A DNA stretch of 64,000 nucleotides from Amorphochlora amoebiformis (GCA_054601695.1 BAAHQB010000079.1:186001-250000), one strand, 5' to 3'; numbered from the stretch's first letter, positions 26,716 through 60,773 are shown. The notes: a model not told the origin generated them from the letters alone. Numbers and translations are program-made.

Positions 26716-26809
26716 ATATGTATATATATACCCTTCTCCCCATTTCAACCCTAAGCCTAGCCCTCTAAGACCAGACCACTAGAGCCTTTGGCTTGATATC
26801 TTTGCGCAA

Positions 26810-26863
<54 letters not shown>

Positions 26864-26950
26864 CCCTTCTCCCCATTTCAACCCTAAGCCTAGCCCTCTA
26901 AGACCAGACCACTAGAGCCTTTGGCTTGATATCTTCGCGCCCTTTATTAT

Positions 26951-27015
<65 letters not shown>

Positions 27016-27047
27016 CTTCTCCCCCTTCCAACCCTAAGCCTAGCCCT

Positions 27048-46318
<19,271 letters not shown>

Positions 46319-46551
46319 AACTTATATACGACTCAAACTCGACGAATGTCGACCAATTTCCGCGAAAAATGGAGTTCTTCCGTTGCCGTCTTTGAAGATT
46401 CCACGCAGGTCCAATCTTGCCGAAGTTTTTTTATTCTTGCCGAAGTTTTAAAATGGAAATCTCGGAATCCAAAAAATGTCTTCTTGATGTGTCACACAGC
46501 GCCTATTTATTGGGAATCTTCCGGGAACTCTTTTGCTCCTTCCCGGCAAAA
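46319..46551. promoter_or_regulatory. Divergent intergenic region, putative bidirectional promoter
   Basis: This 233-bp stretch separates the plus-strand fusion gene (ATG 46552) from the minus-strand giant gene (ATG 46318). It is free of AT repeat, unlike most flanks in the window. It holds a direct repeat of TCTTGCCGAAGTTTT (about 46415-46429 and 46435-46449) and, on the minus strand, TATATAAG (46328-46321) just before the ATG. Promoter function is inferred from position only. Confidence 0.45.
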
Positions 46552-47053
46552 ATGAACTCGACTGATGGCATCGCCAGGGTCATCAACGTCCGCAAGAAAC
46601 ACCTCAAGGAGGTCACAAGGAGATTCAAAAATTATTACCCCTCTACCCTCACACATATCTCTTTCGTGACATTGAATCTCCAAATTTAGAGTGGGTTTGC
46701 AAGCTTGGAAGTGTGGCTGAAGTCGCCTCAGCATCTTTACATCGGCCGTCACAACCACTATGTCACGGGCGCGACGCATTCCAAGGCAGAAAACCAAACC
46801 CAAAAAAAGGAATCATAATTTGGAGAGGAAAGAGGGAAGGGAGGTTGACAGTGGGAGAGACAGATAGGATGTAGAACTTGCGCGCGGTATCATTACAAAC
46901 CACGGAAATTTATTCAGTGGGCAAATCCCTTTCCTGTGAAACGGCATGGGCTTTCAAGATGCTTGGAACTGTATCGGGAGTGGGTTACCACAGGTATCAA
47001 TCCCGTCACCAATAAGCGGCGTGCTCAAGGTCAAAATATACACATATAAATGC

Positions 47054-47119
<66 letters not shown>

Positions 47120-47515
47120 TTTAAATATATATAACCCTAACATACATTGTGTATATTTCCTACATGAATTTCTTCAATGGTATGCAGTTTATATTGTTAC
47201 ATGTTAATATACAAATATGTTATACTAAATATACCATAGGTGTAAATATGTGTTATACAATAGTGTACAATACTACATATCTATCTATCTAATATATATA
47301 TATATATATATATATGATATATATATATGTAATATATATATATATAGTTGTATTGTAAGTATTACATTGAATAGTAGTTATATATGTATAAATATATTAT
47401 TATACACGTTAAAACAAATACAATCAAAACTATTCCATAGAAATAATTGTATGTTATTACAAGTTACATGTTGTACTTAGTTATCCTGTTATGCACATGT
47501 TTTGATATGCAAATG

Positions 47516-47552
<37 letters not shown>

Positions 47553-47820
47553 ATACAAAACATTTTTATGTATATAAATATATATATATTATATATATAT
47601 ATAAAGATATATATATATATATATATATAATATATATAAATATATATATATATACATATATATTATAAAGGTAATAACATTACTTATATATTTATATATT
47701 ATATATATATTATACATAGAGGTTGTATAATACAATAGATGCAATGTTTATACACATACACTCTCATATTGTATATTACAAATATGTATTAGTATATATG
47801 TAGATATATATTCATTATAT

Positions 47821-47852
<32 letters not shown>

Positions 47853-48073
47853 CTATAAATGTATTATATAATGTATGTGTATATATTGTAAAATACACGT
47901 GTATGGATATTTATGTATGAACTATGATATATGTGTATATCGCATTATATACATGTATATGTGTATATCGCATTATATACATATACATTTATAAATATAT
48001 TTATATATTGGTATGGATATATTTTATCTATGTATATATATATATATATATATATACATAAATGCATATATTT

Positions 48074-48115
<42 letters not shown>

Positions 48116-48228
48116 CTATAAATGTATTTATTATTATGTATGTGTATATATTGTAAAATACACATGTATGGATATTTATGTATGAACTATGAAAAATTTG
48201 TACAAATCGCATTATATACATATACATT

Positions 48229-48267
<39 letters not shown>

Positions 48268-49300
48268 AAATATGTATATTGGTGTAGATATATTTTATAT
48301 ATGTATATATATATATACATAAATGCATATATATATTGTATACTGTACCTAGATACACGTACGCATCAGGTCCATTAATCGACGATATATCCGAGCTTCA
48401 AGGCCTCGTCATGGGTTGCTGGTGCAAGCCATCACCCTGCCACGGCGATGTACTCGTAGAACTTCTCGGCGACTCAAAAAAGCGAACTGCAGCACAAACC
48501 TCAACCTCAACTTCAACCCCACCCATCGGCCCCAAAGGGAAGGTGAGACGCCTCTCTCCCGACCACAAGGACTCCAAGCAGGATGTAAAACACCCGTCGA
48601 AACCCGTCAACTCCGATGCCAAATCCATTGAGCCTGTTGAGTGGCCCAAATTGTGTCACTTTCCGCGCCGGTTCGTTTCTGGGGGCCAAACCGGAGGTGA
48701 TAAGTTTGTTTCAGTGAACAGCTGTAATGCATATCGTGGTGTATATAATAGTTTATTTTAAGTCTATATGTATGTGTGCTTCACTCAAATATGTAAATAT
48801 ATATGTATATACACCGACATAGGTATACATATTATATAATATTTATATGTGTATTATTCCAGGGGACTCGATACCTCTATCGGAGGACTTCAAGAAGAAT
48901 GGCATTGGTATCGCCGGATGGTTTCCGAAAGGCTATAAGCGTGATGGAGGTATGCCGCTTCAAAGAGGGATATAATTTATATTATACATACTATATATTA
49001 TATAAGTATATATATATATATATGTATGTATGTATGTATGTAATTTATGTATATATATTTTACATACATATAACATATATATATATATATATATATAATA
49101 TATATATAATATGTATATGTATATTATATATATATATATATATAATATGTGTATATTTGTATATGTGTATATATATTATATATATGTATATAATATATAA
49201 TATATATATATATATATATATACATATATACATATACATTTAATGTGCGTATATTACACATATTAGGTACGTATAAAATACATGCACATTACATACATAC

Positions 49301-49350
<50 letters not shown>

Positions 49351-49473
49351 GTATATGCATATATATATATATATATATATTTATATATTATATATATGTG
49401 TATATATTATACATATATGTGTGTATATTATATATATGTGTGTATGTATATCTACATTATATATATAAATATG

Positions 49474-49525
<52 letters not shown>

Positions 49526-49526
49526 G

Positions 49527-49557
<31 letters not shown>

Positions 49558-51352
49558 CATACATGTGTGTATATACATATATATACATGTGTGTATATAC
49601 ATATATATACGCATGTACTCCTATATATATTTGAATGCTGGACACAATCTTTATGACACATGATATATACATTGTCTTTGAATGTATATTACATATATAT
49701 ATATATGTATATTATATATATATATATTGTATATGCTATAACATGATCTGTATATAGTAATAATTTTTAAATATATGTATAAACATTGTAGTATCACATG
49801 CACATATATCATATCACTATATTATATATACTGAATATACATGTATATATTTACTTTATATAAATATATATATATATATATATGTTATATATTTATATAT
49901 GATGTGTATATTAATACATATGCATGTACATATACATATTATATATATATATATATATATGTATTTATATATATATATGTATATATTATGATATATATAT
50001 ACGTATATATATATTTGTATGTATGTATGTATGTATATAAATAAATATATATATGTATATATCCATGTTTATGAGCCTGTATATATTTACAATACTTAAT
50101 CCACAAAAATTGCTTTAACATCGAGCGAAGTAACATGTTACGAATGTTACGAATATAGTCTCTCAAGTCACCTTTCATCTCACCCACTCACCCCTCTCTC
50201 TCTCAAACCTCACTTTCTTGATAATTCCATGATACTAGGCTATGGGGCTGAAATTGCAGCAAAATTTGGACTTCTAGAGGGCGAAGGCGGGTATAAATGG
50301 CGGGATAAAGCGAATGCAGGTAGATTCATATGTAGAATGTATTGCTTAAAAATATTTTTTAAAAAAAAAAGAACACCTAATTTTTATTATATCCATACCG
50401 TCTCACTACTTATATATTTATATACATAATTATAGGAACTCATTACACCTATAGAAGTGTCATTTTGTATTACAGAGATGTCGGATGCTTGTGTGGGGTT
50501 CCTAACTTCGGCACCCAAGACAGGTCGCGGTAGCATGATGACCATCAACATGTTTGTGAACGGTGTTCTCAGACATGTCCAGCTTGAAAAGCCGAAGCGA
50601 GCTCTCACACCAACGTAATATTTCAACCTATTGTCATACTAGAATAAAAAGTCTCTAATAATAAATCATCTCTACTCCCTCAATTATCTTTCTCCTGCCA
50701 ATTATTTTTCCCCTCTCAATCTTCTTTCCTCTCTTAATTATCTCATCTACTTCCTCACTCTTCATATGGCCTCTCTACCTCGTTCAATATCTTTCTATTT
50801 CTCTCATATCTCTCTGTCTTCTTTCACTTCCTCTACCCATTTCTCTCCTCTCTCCTGATTTTCTTCCTCATTTCCCTCTACAGGTCCCAATGCGCCGTGA
50901 CAATAAAAAATCCATGTAAGACAAAAGGCGGACGCGGCCACGTGTTTGTAGCATGGGATGTGTCTTCAGCACCGCAGGATATCGACGCCGTCGCCCAACG
51001 TCTGCGGGAATTCCTTGATTGCCACAAACCCAAGTCGCTCATGTTTGTCGGCAACACTGAACGCGTCTATCAAGGGTTAGAGAGCATTGGACGCCGCGTT
51101 CTACTTCGAGCTCTTTTTGGGCTCCATAGGGAAACCAAAGACGTTGTGCTTGCGCACGTATGTGCAGCAAAAACGAAAAAAGACTCTCCTTCCGATATCA
51201 CACAACGACTGCAAGCGACGGTTTCGCCCATTCTCGGGATCCAACGCTCTAACTTGGGACGCAAACCGAAAAGGGTGAATCGTGGACTGGGTTCAGGACC
51301 CAGATCTCGAGTTCGGAAGAACAAGAACTCTAATGGCATTAAATGGCAGTAA
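46552..51352 (+). CDS. DUF4326 / putative molybdenum-carrier (cpYpsA-like) fusion protein, 8 exons
   Basis: Exons: 46552-46611, 46690-46785, 46918-46993, 48370-48696, 48863-48949, 50239-50319, 50476-50614, 50884-51352. They sum to 1335 nt, 444 residues plus TAA. The N-terminal domain (about residues 8-112) matches DUF4326: [25 protein letters not shown] and the signature [14 protein letters not shown] (93-106). A polar linker (113-178) leads to a putative molybdenum-carrier / cpYpsA (SLOG-like Rossmann) domain with [10 protein letters not shown] (180-189), [31 protein letters not shown] and, near the end, [18 protein letters not shown]. The last 70 or so residues are a basic tail. Introns are 78, 132, 1376, 166, 1289, 156 and 269 nt; all are GT-AG except intron 2, which is GC-AG. 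The long introns 3 and 5 are mainly AT repeat. ATG 46552 is chosen because DUF4326 begins right after it; an in-frame ATG lies at 46417. Known: cpYpsA domains are thought to bind nucleotide-like ligands. Function here is unproven; a sensor or nucleotide-processing role is inference. Confidence 0.93.
46994..48369. repeat. AT-repeat intron 3 of the fusion gene
   Basis: AT-rich with a duplicated segment (CATTATATACATATACATTTATA near 47970 and 48208; TGTGTATATATTGTAAAATACAC near 47875 and 48138). Confidence 0.8.
48950..50238. repeat. AT-repeat intron 5 of the fusion gene
   Basis: Mainly (AT)n and TGTGTATATA repeats. A unique CT-rich 3' end precedes the acceptor at 50238. Confidence 0.8.
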
Positions 51353-52040
51353 CTTTCATGTATGAAGGATTCTAGTGCCGTAATTAGTGTCAAGACCTGT
51401 CGGAATTATCTTATCATTGTAAGAATCATAATGTAATTCGATCATGACCTAGATGACCTTGCCTATTATATAGATTCTAGAGATAGCGGGATTACGCTAG
51501 TCTAGATACTTCTACGTTGTGATACTAAAAGTCTCTAAGATCAACCACTACTATGTAGACTATTTTATTGAATTTGACACGCAATGTTCCACGGGATCTT
51601 GTCGGTTTCACTACCTAGACTACATTGACTATCTAGCCTATCTGGCTCACAACATGCGTACTAAACTATCTCTAGAACCTAGAGAACTAGTTCTCCAAAA
51701 CTAGCAAAACACTCTGGCGGATAATTTATAACAAATTAAGTACATATATTCATCATCATTCTATTAACTTAACTTCCCAGCTCCTAGAGCTCCGAGGTAT
51801 TTAAGTTAGCTACCTTCCGCACGTCGTGTTTTCTTTATCAATATAAAATTAAATCAGGACTTGCAGTGTGTATTTAAACTATAAAAACATAAATATATTT
51901 ATATTTAAACATTTTGTCCATATTGTTAAAACACATTACATATGTAATAGTAATGATATCTAATCATGCACATAAGAAAAGATTATAGTGTCCATACATA
52001 TATGTATACGTATATGATTGTTAAAGCACATTACATACGT
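51353..52040. other. 3' flank of the fusion gene, no gene seen
   Basis: Moderately AT-rich unique sequence with CTAGA-rich stretches (51480-51710). A short plus ORF at 51519-51704 has no support. Confidence 0.5.
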
Positions 52041-52054
52041 AATAAACATGATAT

Positions 52055-52058
52055 CTAG

Positions 52059-52093
<35 letters not shown>

Positions 52094-52179
52094 TATACAT
52101 ATGATACACATTTACATATTATTAATGCATATACAAGGTATATATTATATTAATATACTGTTTACCGCTGATGCATTCG

Positions 52180-52223
<44 letters not shown>

Positions 52224-52570
52224 GGTATACATATGATACACATTTACATAGCATAAATGCATATACAAGATATACATTACATTAATATACTGTTTACCCC
52301 TGATTCATTCGAGTTTATATATATATATTTATATATATATATATATACATGTAGGTATACATATGATACACATTTACATAGTATAAATGCATATACAAGA
52401 TATACATTACATTAATATACTGTTTACCGCTGATTCATTCGAGTTTATATATATATATATATTTTTATATATATGTATGTAGGTATGCATGTGATACACA
52501 TTTACACAGTACAAATGCATATACGAAGATATACATTATATTAATATACTGTTTACCGCTGATTCATTCG

Positions 52571-52608
<38 letters not shown>

Positions 52609-52948
52609 GGTATACCTATGATACACATTTACATAGTATAAATGCATATAGAAGATATACATTATATTAATATACTGTTTACCGCTGATTCATTCGAGTT
52701 TATATATATATATATATATATATATGTAGGTATACATATGATACACATTTACATAGTATAAATGCATATACAAGATTGTTATTATATTAATACACTGTTT
52801 ACCGCTGATTCATTCGAGTTTATATATACACATATACATATATATATATACATGTAGGTATACATATGATACACATTTACATAGTATAAATGCATATACA
52901 AGATATACATTATATTATTATACTGTTTACCGCTGATTCATTCGAGTT

Positions 52949-53006
<58 letters not shown>

Positions 53007-53100
53007 GGTATACATATGATACACATTTACATATCATAAATGCATGTACAAGGTATACATTATATTAATATACTGTTTACCGCTGATTCATTCGAGTTGA
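52055..53100. repeat. Satellite of about 120-135 bp, eight copies
   Basis: Each unit holds ATACATATGATACACATTTACATAG, TAAATGCATATACAAGATATACATTA, CTGTTTACCGCTGATTCATTCGAGTTTATA and a variable (AT)n. Unit length differs mainly through the (AT)n. Intergenic. Confidence 0.95.
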
Positions 53101-53208
53101 GAGTTAGAAGACTTTCATACCACTTTCTAAATTCCTCCTTTTTGAATATACATAGTGTACATAATATCTTTATATATGTATGCAAATAACAATATTTATG
53201 TGTGCATA

Positions 53209-53254
<46 letters not shown>

Positions 53255-53386
53255 CTATAGATGTACTCAGTACAGATTCCATATTCTTTCTACATATATG
53301 CGTACACATGCATCAGAATATACATCATGATATTCATATGCATATATGAATGTTATATGTACATATATGTATATGTATATATGTAG

Positions 53387-53430
<44 letters not shown>

Positions 53431-53452
53431 TAATGTATTATATATATATATA

Positions 53453-53487
<35 letters not shown>

Positions 53488-53514
53488 CAGATATACAACA
53501 GTATGGATACATAA

Positions 53515-53765
53515 GTAGACGAGGTCGATCCGTAAATATCTTAAAACTGTCGAAACATCACTGCAGCCCTACTAGAGGCTGCTGAACATCTCCAGAGATC
53601 ACTGGAGATCGTGACAATATATACCACCCGTTAGGTGGCTCTTCCCCGTAGTAACAAGGTTTCGCGGTGTGACAAAGCGTTACATTATACCATGTCACAC
53701 AGTCAACCCAAAGTGCGCACCAAGGTACCCTCTTGCAGTTTGGAGTAGCCATTCATAATTAGGCC
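53515..53765. mobile_element. Possible LTR or other mobile-element remnant
   Basis: A GC-richer island with a palindrome CTCCAGAGATCACTGGAG (53590-53607) and, on the minus strand, TGTCACACCGCGAAACC followed by GTGGTATATATTG. The minus strand also has a 64-codon ORF (53752-53558). LTR-like composition only; no partner copy or target duplication was found. Confidence 0.25.
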
Positions 53766-53769
53766 TTTG

Positions 53770-54499
53770 ATCATTGGTAATCCAATGGATTTTAATCAGA
53801 AACTAGAATTCTGTCAGCTAGACCAATGCACGAATAATATATATGTATATGTGCAATACACAACATATACATATGTATATATACATATATATATATATAT
53901 TGTCTTTGTGTGCATGTTTCTTGTTCATATCACAGGCATACGAACTGTTTATGTCTGTGTAAAATGATATATCATATATCATTATGTATATACAATATAC
54001 ATATACATACATATATATATATATATATTGTATACATATATGCATACATAATACAGGTATACGTGCACATATATATCCTATATGTCTACACATTTCGATG
54101 TAACATATAAAAAGATACATGCATTTACATATATATATATATATATTTATATTAATATGTTATATATATATATATATATATATTATATAGACATATATAT
54201 ATATATACATATTCATATCTACCTCAAATTCACATATCTAAAAATGCTACCATGACTAATAGTAATAATAATATGTATAGTTTCCATATGCCCTCATCAG
54301 TAAGTACACATATATATGCCTCTTAAGGTTAAGAGGAGCGCCATTAGCATATCTATACGGCGACAATGCATCTCAACTGACTTACACACACCTCTGTCTC
54401 AAATGCAACGTTCAGAGTACTACCTGAGAAGATATTAATTTCCTCATTTTCTAGTTTTTCTAGATTAGGGTGTGAGGTGATTCTATTGGTTGACCTTTT

Positions 54500-54541
<42 letters not shown>

Positions 54542-54817
54542 GCATTTATATATACATATACATACATATATATATATATATATATATGGCTTTACAGGAA
54601 TACGCAATATGTGAAATGTATATGTATGAATGTGCACATTACGCATGTACATGGTTTTATGTATGAACATGTAATATGTGTTCAGTATTTTGTATGAGTA
54701 TGTGTGTATATTTTTCAATTCAAGTACACATTATATATGTATATATATATACATATATATACAGATGTATGTATATATATATATATATAATATATACATA
54801 TATATATATATAAGTGT

Positions 54818-54873
<56 letters not shown>

Positions 54874-54899
54874 TATAAATGTATATGTGCATCCATTTA

Positions 54900-54962
<63 letters not shown>

Positions 54963-55217
54963 CGACCGTAGATTTGGAACTCAAGCGAGAGCCCGTCATA
55001 CTCTGGGTACTTTTTCCATTTTTGCTTTTTCTATATAATAATATGGGATATCATTTCAGTTTTGTTAAGAGTCTTTTTTTCAAAATAATTTCGGTTTTGT
55101 AAAATCGTGTAAGAGTTGAATGTGGTATATCTCCATTGCAAATAGGTAGTATAGATGTTAGGTGGGATGTCGTCAAATGTACATTTATCTGAATATATAA
55201 TATATATATGTGTATAT

Positions 55218-55257
<40 letters not shown>

Positions 55258-55388
55258 ATAAACGTACCTATCTTGCTATGCAGAAATTGTATATAATATT
55301 GTATACATACTTCATATATCATAATAAAGATGTAAAGAAGATATACTTATATTACATATGTATCATTTACATAAATTCTTAACAATAT

Positions 55389-55449
<61 letters not shown>

Positions 55450-55715
55450 TAATTACATACAGAATTCATATAAACAATATAACATAGGAAAAGATTTATA
55501 TAATACAGAGATATTTAAAAATTATATTATATGTATGTACATATAGAGAGAGAGAGAGCTTATATAAAAAATAATAATATAGCAAAAGATTTATATAATA
55601 CAGAAATATATAATAATTATATTATATATATATATATATATATGTATATGTATTTATGTATATGTATAGTACATATATGTATATATATATATATATATTA
55701 TATGCGTATATATAT

Positions 55716-55751
<36 letters not shown>

Positions 55752-56370
55752 CATATATATATATATATACATATATGCTTACATGCACACACATACATAT
55801 ACATGTCGTAATTTTCTACACACATGCATCGAAGAATTACTTTGTGTATACCCATATGAATCAATTGTCCTTTTTTTATACGTATGTACACTCACAACGA
55901 ATTACGTACACACAATTACACGTAATACTTACATACGTACATACGGTTACACGTAATACTTACATACGTACATACAGTTACACGTAATACTTACGTCTTG
56001 AAAGTTTATTTTGGTGTAGTTTAGATCAAGCTCTACGAGAGGCTTAGGGGTTGTCTTGTTTGCTAGTGCTGAAAAAATTGATAATGTTGTTGGAAGTGAA
56101 TGTATTACAATGATAGGTATACTTTATTACGGATATGTGTGTATGCATAAAACGTGTACCCAAACAATATTGAAATATATTTTATGTAATCAGATGTGTG
56201 TACATATTTATATGTAAACACATGTATACGTATTTGTGTGTATAGGATGTATATTAGAGTTTAGATAATATGAATATCTAAATGGAGTATATGCATGCAT
56301 ATAAATATGTAATATATCTGTATACATGAACCAATACTGAAAGAACCTAGTGTGGATTTATTTTTGTAAG

Positions 56371-56418
<48 letters not shown>

Positions 56419-56566
56419 TATGTATTATTCACGAAATGTGCATCTACGTGTATATAATTTGTTCACATAAATACATGTTTGCATGAATATAATTAATATA
56501 TATGTATGTTGTATATGTATGTGTATATATATATATACAATTTATACATGCAAAAATATAAATCCA

Positions 56567-56597
<31 letters not shown>

Positions 56598-57305
56598 TGC
56601 ATATATTTATACGTAACATACACATCAATAAAAAGATATATGTATATATATATATGATATATTATAAAATTATTCATGTACATATTGTAGTGTTTATATG
56701 AATATCCAACCTTTCTCGATTTTGGAGACGTCTGTACATATGACCGTTTTGCCCTAGAATGTTGTGCTTACATATATATACATATATACATGTATATACA
56801 TTTGTATGTTTATATATATATATACACATATATATATATATATATATATCTATATATACTGATATCTATATATTAATCCAATATACAAATGTACGTATGT
56901 ATGCAAAAACATGCACATGTAAATGTATCCTTTTACCTATATACACACCCGATTTGTGTTTTTTTAGTATAGTTATATGTTGTGTATACATTCAACTCCA
57001 GGCGACAGATCTTAATCTTGCCATTATTTCGAAGCCTAATGCATATAAATGTCAAAATCTACATATTTGTAAAAATATGCAAGAAAAATGGACATAAATA
57101 TTAAGTATAAAAGCTTATCTCTATTATATATATATATGTTCATGTCTATGCATGTATATTGAAAATTACAAATATGCAACATAACTAATGTCATATTTTC
57201 AACAAAAAAATATGCAATAATTGAATGTTTAGGTATATACTTTTGCAAACATATATTTAACTATAATCTCCAAAAAAGAGACATATGTACACACACACAC
57301 ACACA

Positions 57306-57344
<39 letters not shown>

Positions 57345-57370
57345 CAGATATATCTAATAATAATAATAAA
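53770..57370. other. Gene-poor AT-rich region with weak exon-like islands
   Basis: Islands at 54355-54510, 54960-55100, 56030-56110, 56705-56760 and 56990-57050 each allow a short AG...GT reading (for example [11 protein letters not shown] near 54995 on minus, GKTVICTDVSKIEK near 56750 on minus, ATDLNLAIISKPNAYK near 57000 on plus). They do not join into one model. The rest is (AT)n and an ACGTAATACTTACATACGTACAT repeat at 55918-55992. Confidence 0.4.
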
Positions 57371-57378
57371 AAAGCGTG

Positions 57379-57672
57379 TCACGCTGAGCTCAGACTCCAG
57401 TCATAGATTTCTTCTACCAGCTGTGTCATAATGATTTCAAGCCAACATATTTCTGCCTCCGGTGATTTCTTTCTCTCTTCTTCTTTCCCCTCATCAGACA
57501 GCGAGAAAAGTCCCAGAGTGTCACATTGCGTGACATCATGCCTTGCATCTATATCCTGAAATCATTTTCGACCAAATAATCCGAGTAGTGCCGGGTGGTA
57601 TCGGGTGGTAATGAACACGTTGATCTCCAGCAATATCCGGGATCTAGCTATATTTGGTCTATTTGTGATATT

Positions 57673-57724
<52 letters not shown>

Positions 57725-57861
57725 TTCGTAGCTCTTCGAACAGCGTCCCAGAGAACCATTTTGTACGGTGGTTTCAACAATATATATGTACTACTAGTCA
57801 TATATAAATTTACATATACATACATAGATTCATATTCAGATATTTTACTTACACACATATA

Positions 57862-57899
<38 letters not shown>

Positions 57900-58140
57900 A
57901 AAATCAAGATATACATTTCTGTACACATACATTTATGTACATATTATATATATATATATATATATATTATACACACATACGTATATATATATATACACGT
58001 ATATATATATATATATAATATATATATATATATTATGAATAAATATATTCATATCTCTATACTAATGAGTATATATATACACATACATATCAATACAAGT
58101 ATATATTACAATAATATATCTAAATGGATATGTCATATAC

Positions 58141-58188
<48 letters not shown>

Positions 58189-58376
58189 ATATATATGTAT
58201 ATATTGACCTATATGCAATCGAAACAATATAGTTTCCCGCGTGATTTGGTCTCTCAACCAATATTAGCTTTCTCAGCCTTTCACGTTGACGCTACATATG
58301 TATAATCTTTTTTGCTTATACACTTACTTTTTACATAGTCTAGATGTTTCGTAGTTATTATGGAGTCGCATCTTCA

Positions 58377-58408
<32 letters not shown>

Positions 58409-59677
58409 CTGGGATACATACATTTTACATACATAATACTTTCTTATGTATATATATATATGTATACATGAGTACATATATATAAATTTATCTCTATATA
58501 TGTAAGCTTTGATAAGTACGTACCTCCTCCTCCGTCATCCCTTCCTGTTTCTCTTTCTTTTCGGCCTCCTACATGCCACATACCCATGTCACGTTGGAAA
58601 GTCACATAGGTATGTCACAAAGGCATGTCACATAGGCATGTCACATAGGCATGTCACATAGGCACATGCCACCTAGACATGACACGTAGGCATGCCATGT
58701 CATTGCATAAGCCGTACATGTCACATTGGCATGTCACATAGGCATGTAACAAGGGCATGTCACAAGCGCATGTCACAAGCGCATGTCACATAGGTATGTC
58801 ACAAGGGCATGTCACATAGGCATGTCACAAAGACATGTCACGTAGGCATGTCACAAAAGCACGCATGTCACACATGCATGCATAGGTCACATAGGCAGTT
58901 GAAACATACTCATGTCGCGTAGGATTGTCACATAGGCATATGGGTCACATTTGCATGTCATGTAGGTGTGTCATGTTCGGGGTGTAACACCGTTACATAA
59001 TTAGATTCGTGTATAGATATACATACACACATATATATATATATACATATGCACACATATCTACATACATAATAGAAAGAAATGGTTACATACAAATCTA
59101 CATCCACATGTTTTTCTCTCCCGCAAGCAAAACATGCAGTTGTCACGTTGAGTGACCTTATTTTCATTTTTGATATTTTCGAGCATATCTTGCGGGAGGA
59201 TGAGAAAAGGCTTCTGGATGGGCTCAGCCGTTGGGTCAATCCAAAATAGTTTCTGATGACATACATCATTATGCATAAGCATACAAATATATATTTAATC
59301 CAAAATAATATGTGATCATTGAAATACTGCTATGTGTATGAATTGTATGCATGAGATATTACTATGTGCATATAGGTACACATACAGATATTTATATAGT
59401 GCACATACAGATATATCTAATGCTTGTGTATACAGTATCATATTATATATATATTTGTATAAATATATTTATGTATTAATTTGGTTATATATACATATAT
59501 CTATACATATGTATATATATATATATGTATGTGTATGTATGTATGTATATATATATATATATATAATATACATGCATATACACACAAATCATACATTTCT
59601 CAAAATCAGCATTATACGTATGATCTATATGCACATGTAATATATATATATATATACATACATACATATATATATAT

Positions 59678-59773
<96 letters not shown>

Positions 59774-60330
59774 CACACCTGTTCTTCTTCCAGTCGTTTT
59801 CTGACTGCCTTAGAATACCACCTTTCCGAAGCCCCTATGGTTACGCTTATCGTTACGTACGCTTAATACTTACGGTTACACTTATCGTTACGCTTAATAC
59901 TTACGGTTACACTTATTGTTTCGGTTACGGTTATCGTTGCGCTTAAAACTTACTGTTACGATTATCGGTACGCTTAAAACTTGATGTTACGATTATCGGT
60001 ACGCTTAACACTTACGGTTACGACTATCATTACGCTTAAGACTTACGGTTACCATTATCGGTACGTCCAACACTTACGGTTACGCTTATTGTTTACACTT
60101 AGTTACGCTTATCGTTAACACTTACGGCTACGCTAATCATTACGCTTAACACTCACAAACATTGATTAGGTCGCGTTAAGTAACGTTATTCGTGGTTGAG
60201 TTCAGCTTTAGGTTAGGGTTTGGGTTAGGGTTAGGGTTAGGGTTAGAGCAAGGGTTAGGGTAGGGTTTGGGTTAGGGTTAGTGTGATACTTTCTCTTTTT
60301 GCTTGTTGGCGGTCAAGGTCCTAAGTGTTA

Positions 60331-60373
<43 letters not shown>

Positions 60374-60380
60374 TATATAT

Positions 60381-60432
<52 letters not shown>

Positions 60433-60508
60433 GTATAATATAGTTAGGGTTAGGGTTTGGGTTTAGGTAGGGTGAGAGTTAGGGTTAGGGTTACGGTTAG
60501 GTTGGATG

Positions 60509-60557
<49 letters not shown>

Positions 60558-60723
60558 TTACGGTAAGGGTGAGGGTGAGTTAGGGTTAGGGTTAGGATGA
60601 TTTAAGGTAAAGGTTAGGGTCTCGTAAGATTAGGGTTGGGGCTAGGGCAAGGTTCGGGTTAGGGTTAGGGTTAGGGTTATGGATTGGGCTAGTAGTGTAA
60701 TTGTAAGTAAATAATATATATAC

Positions 60724-60773
<50 letters not shown>

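Noticed and set aside
46507-46803. 98-codon minus-strand ORF
   Set aside because: It overlaps exons 1 and 2 of the fusion gene on the other strand, which match DUF4326 motifs.
58590-58980. CATGTCACATAGG repeats as a CRISPR array
   Set aside because: Units are about 13 bp and directly adjacent, without unique spacers, in a eukaryotic intron.
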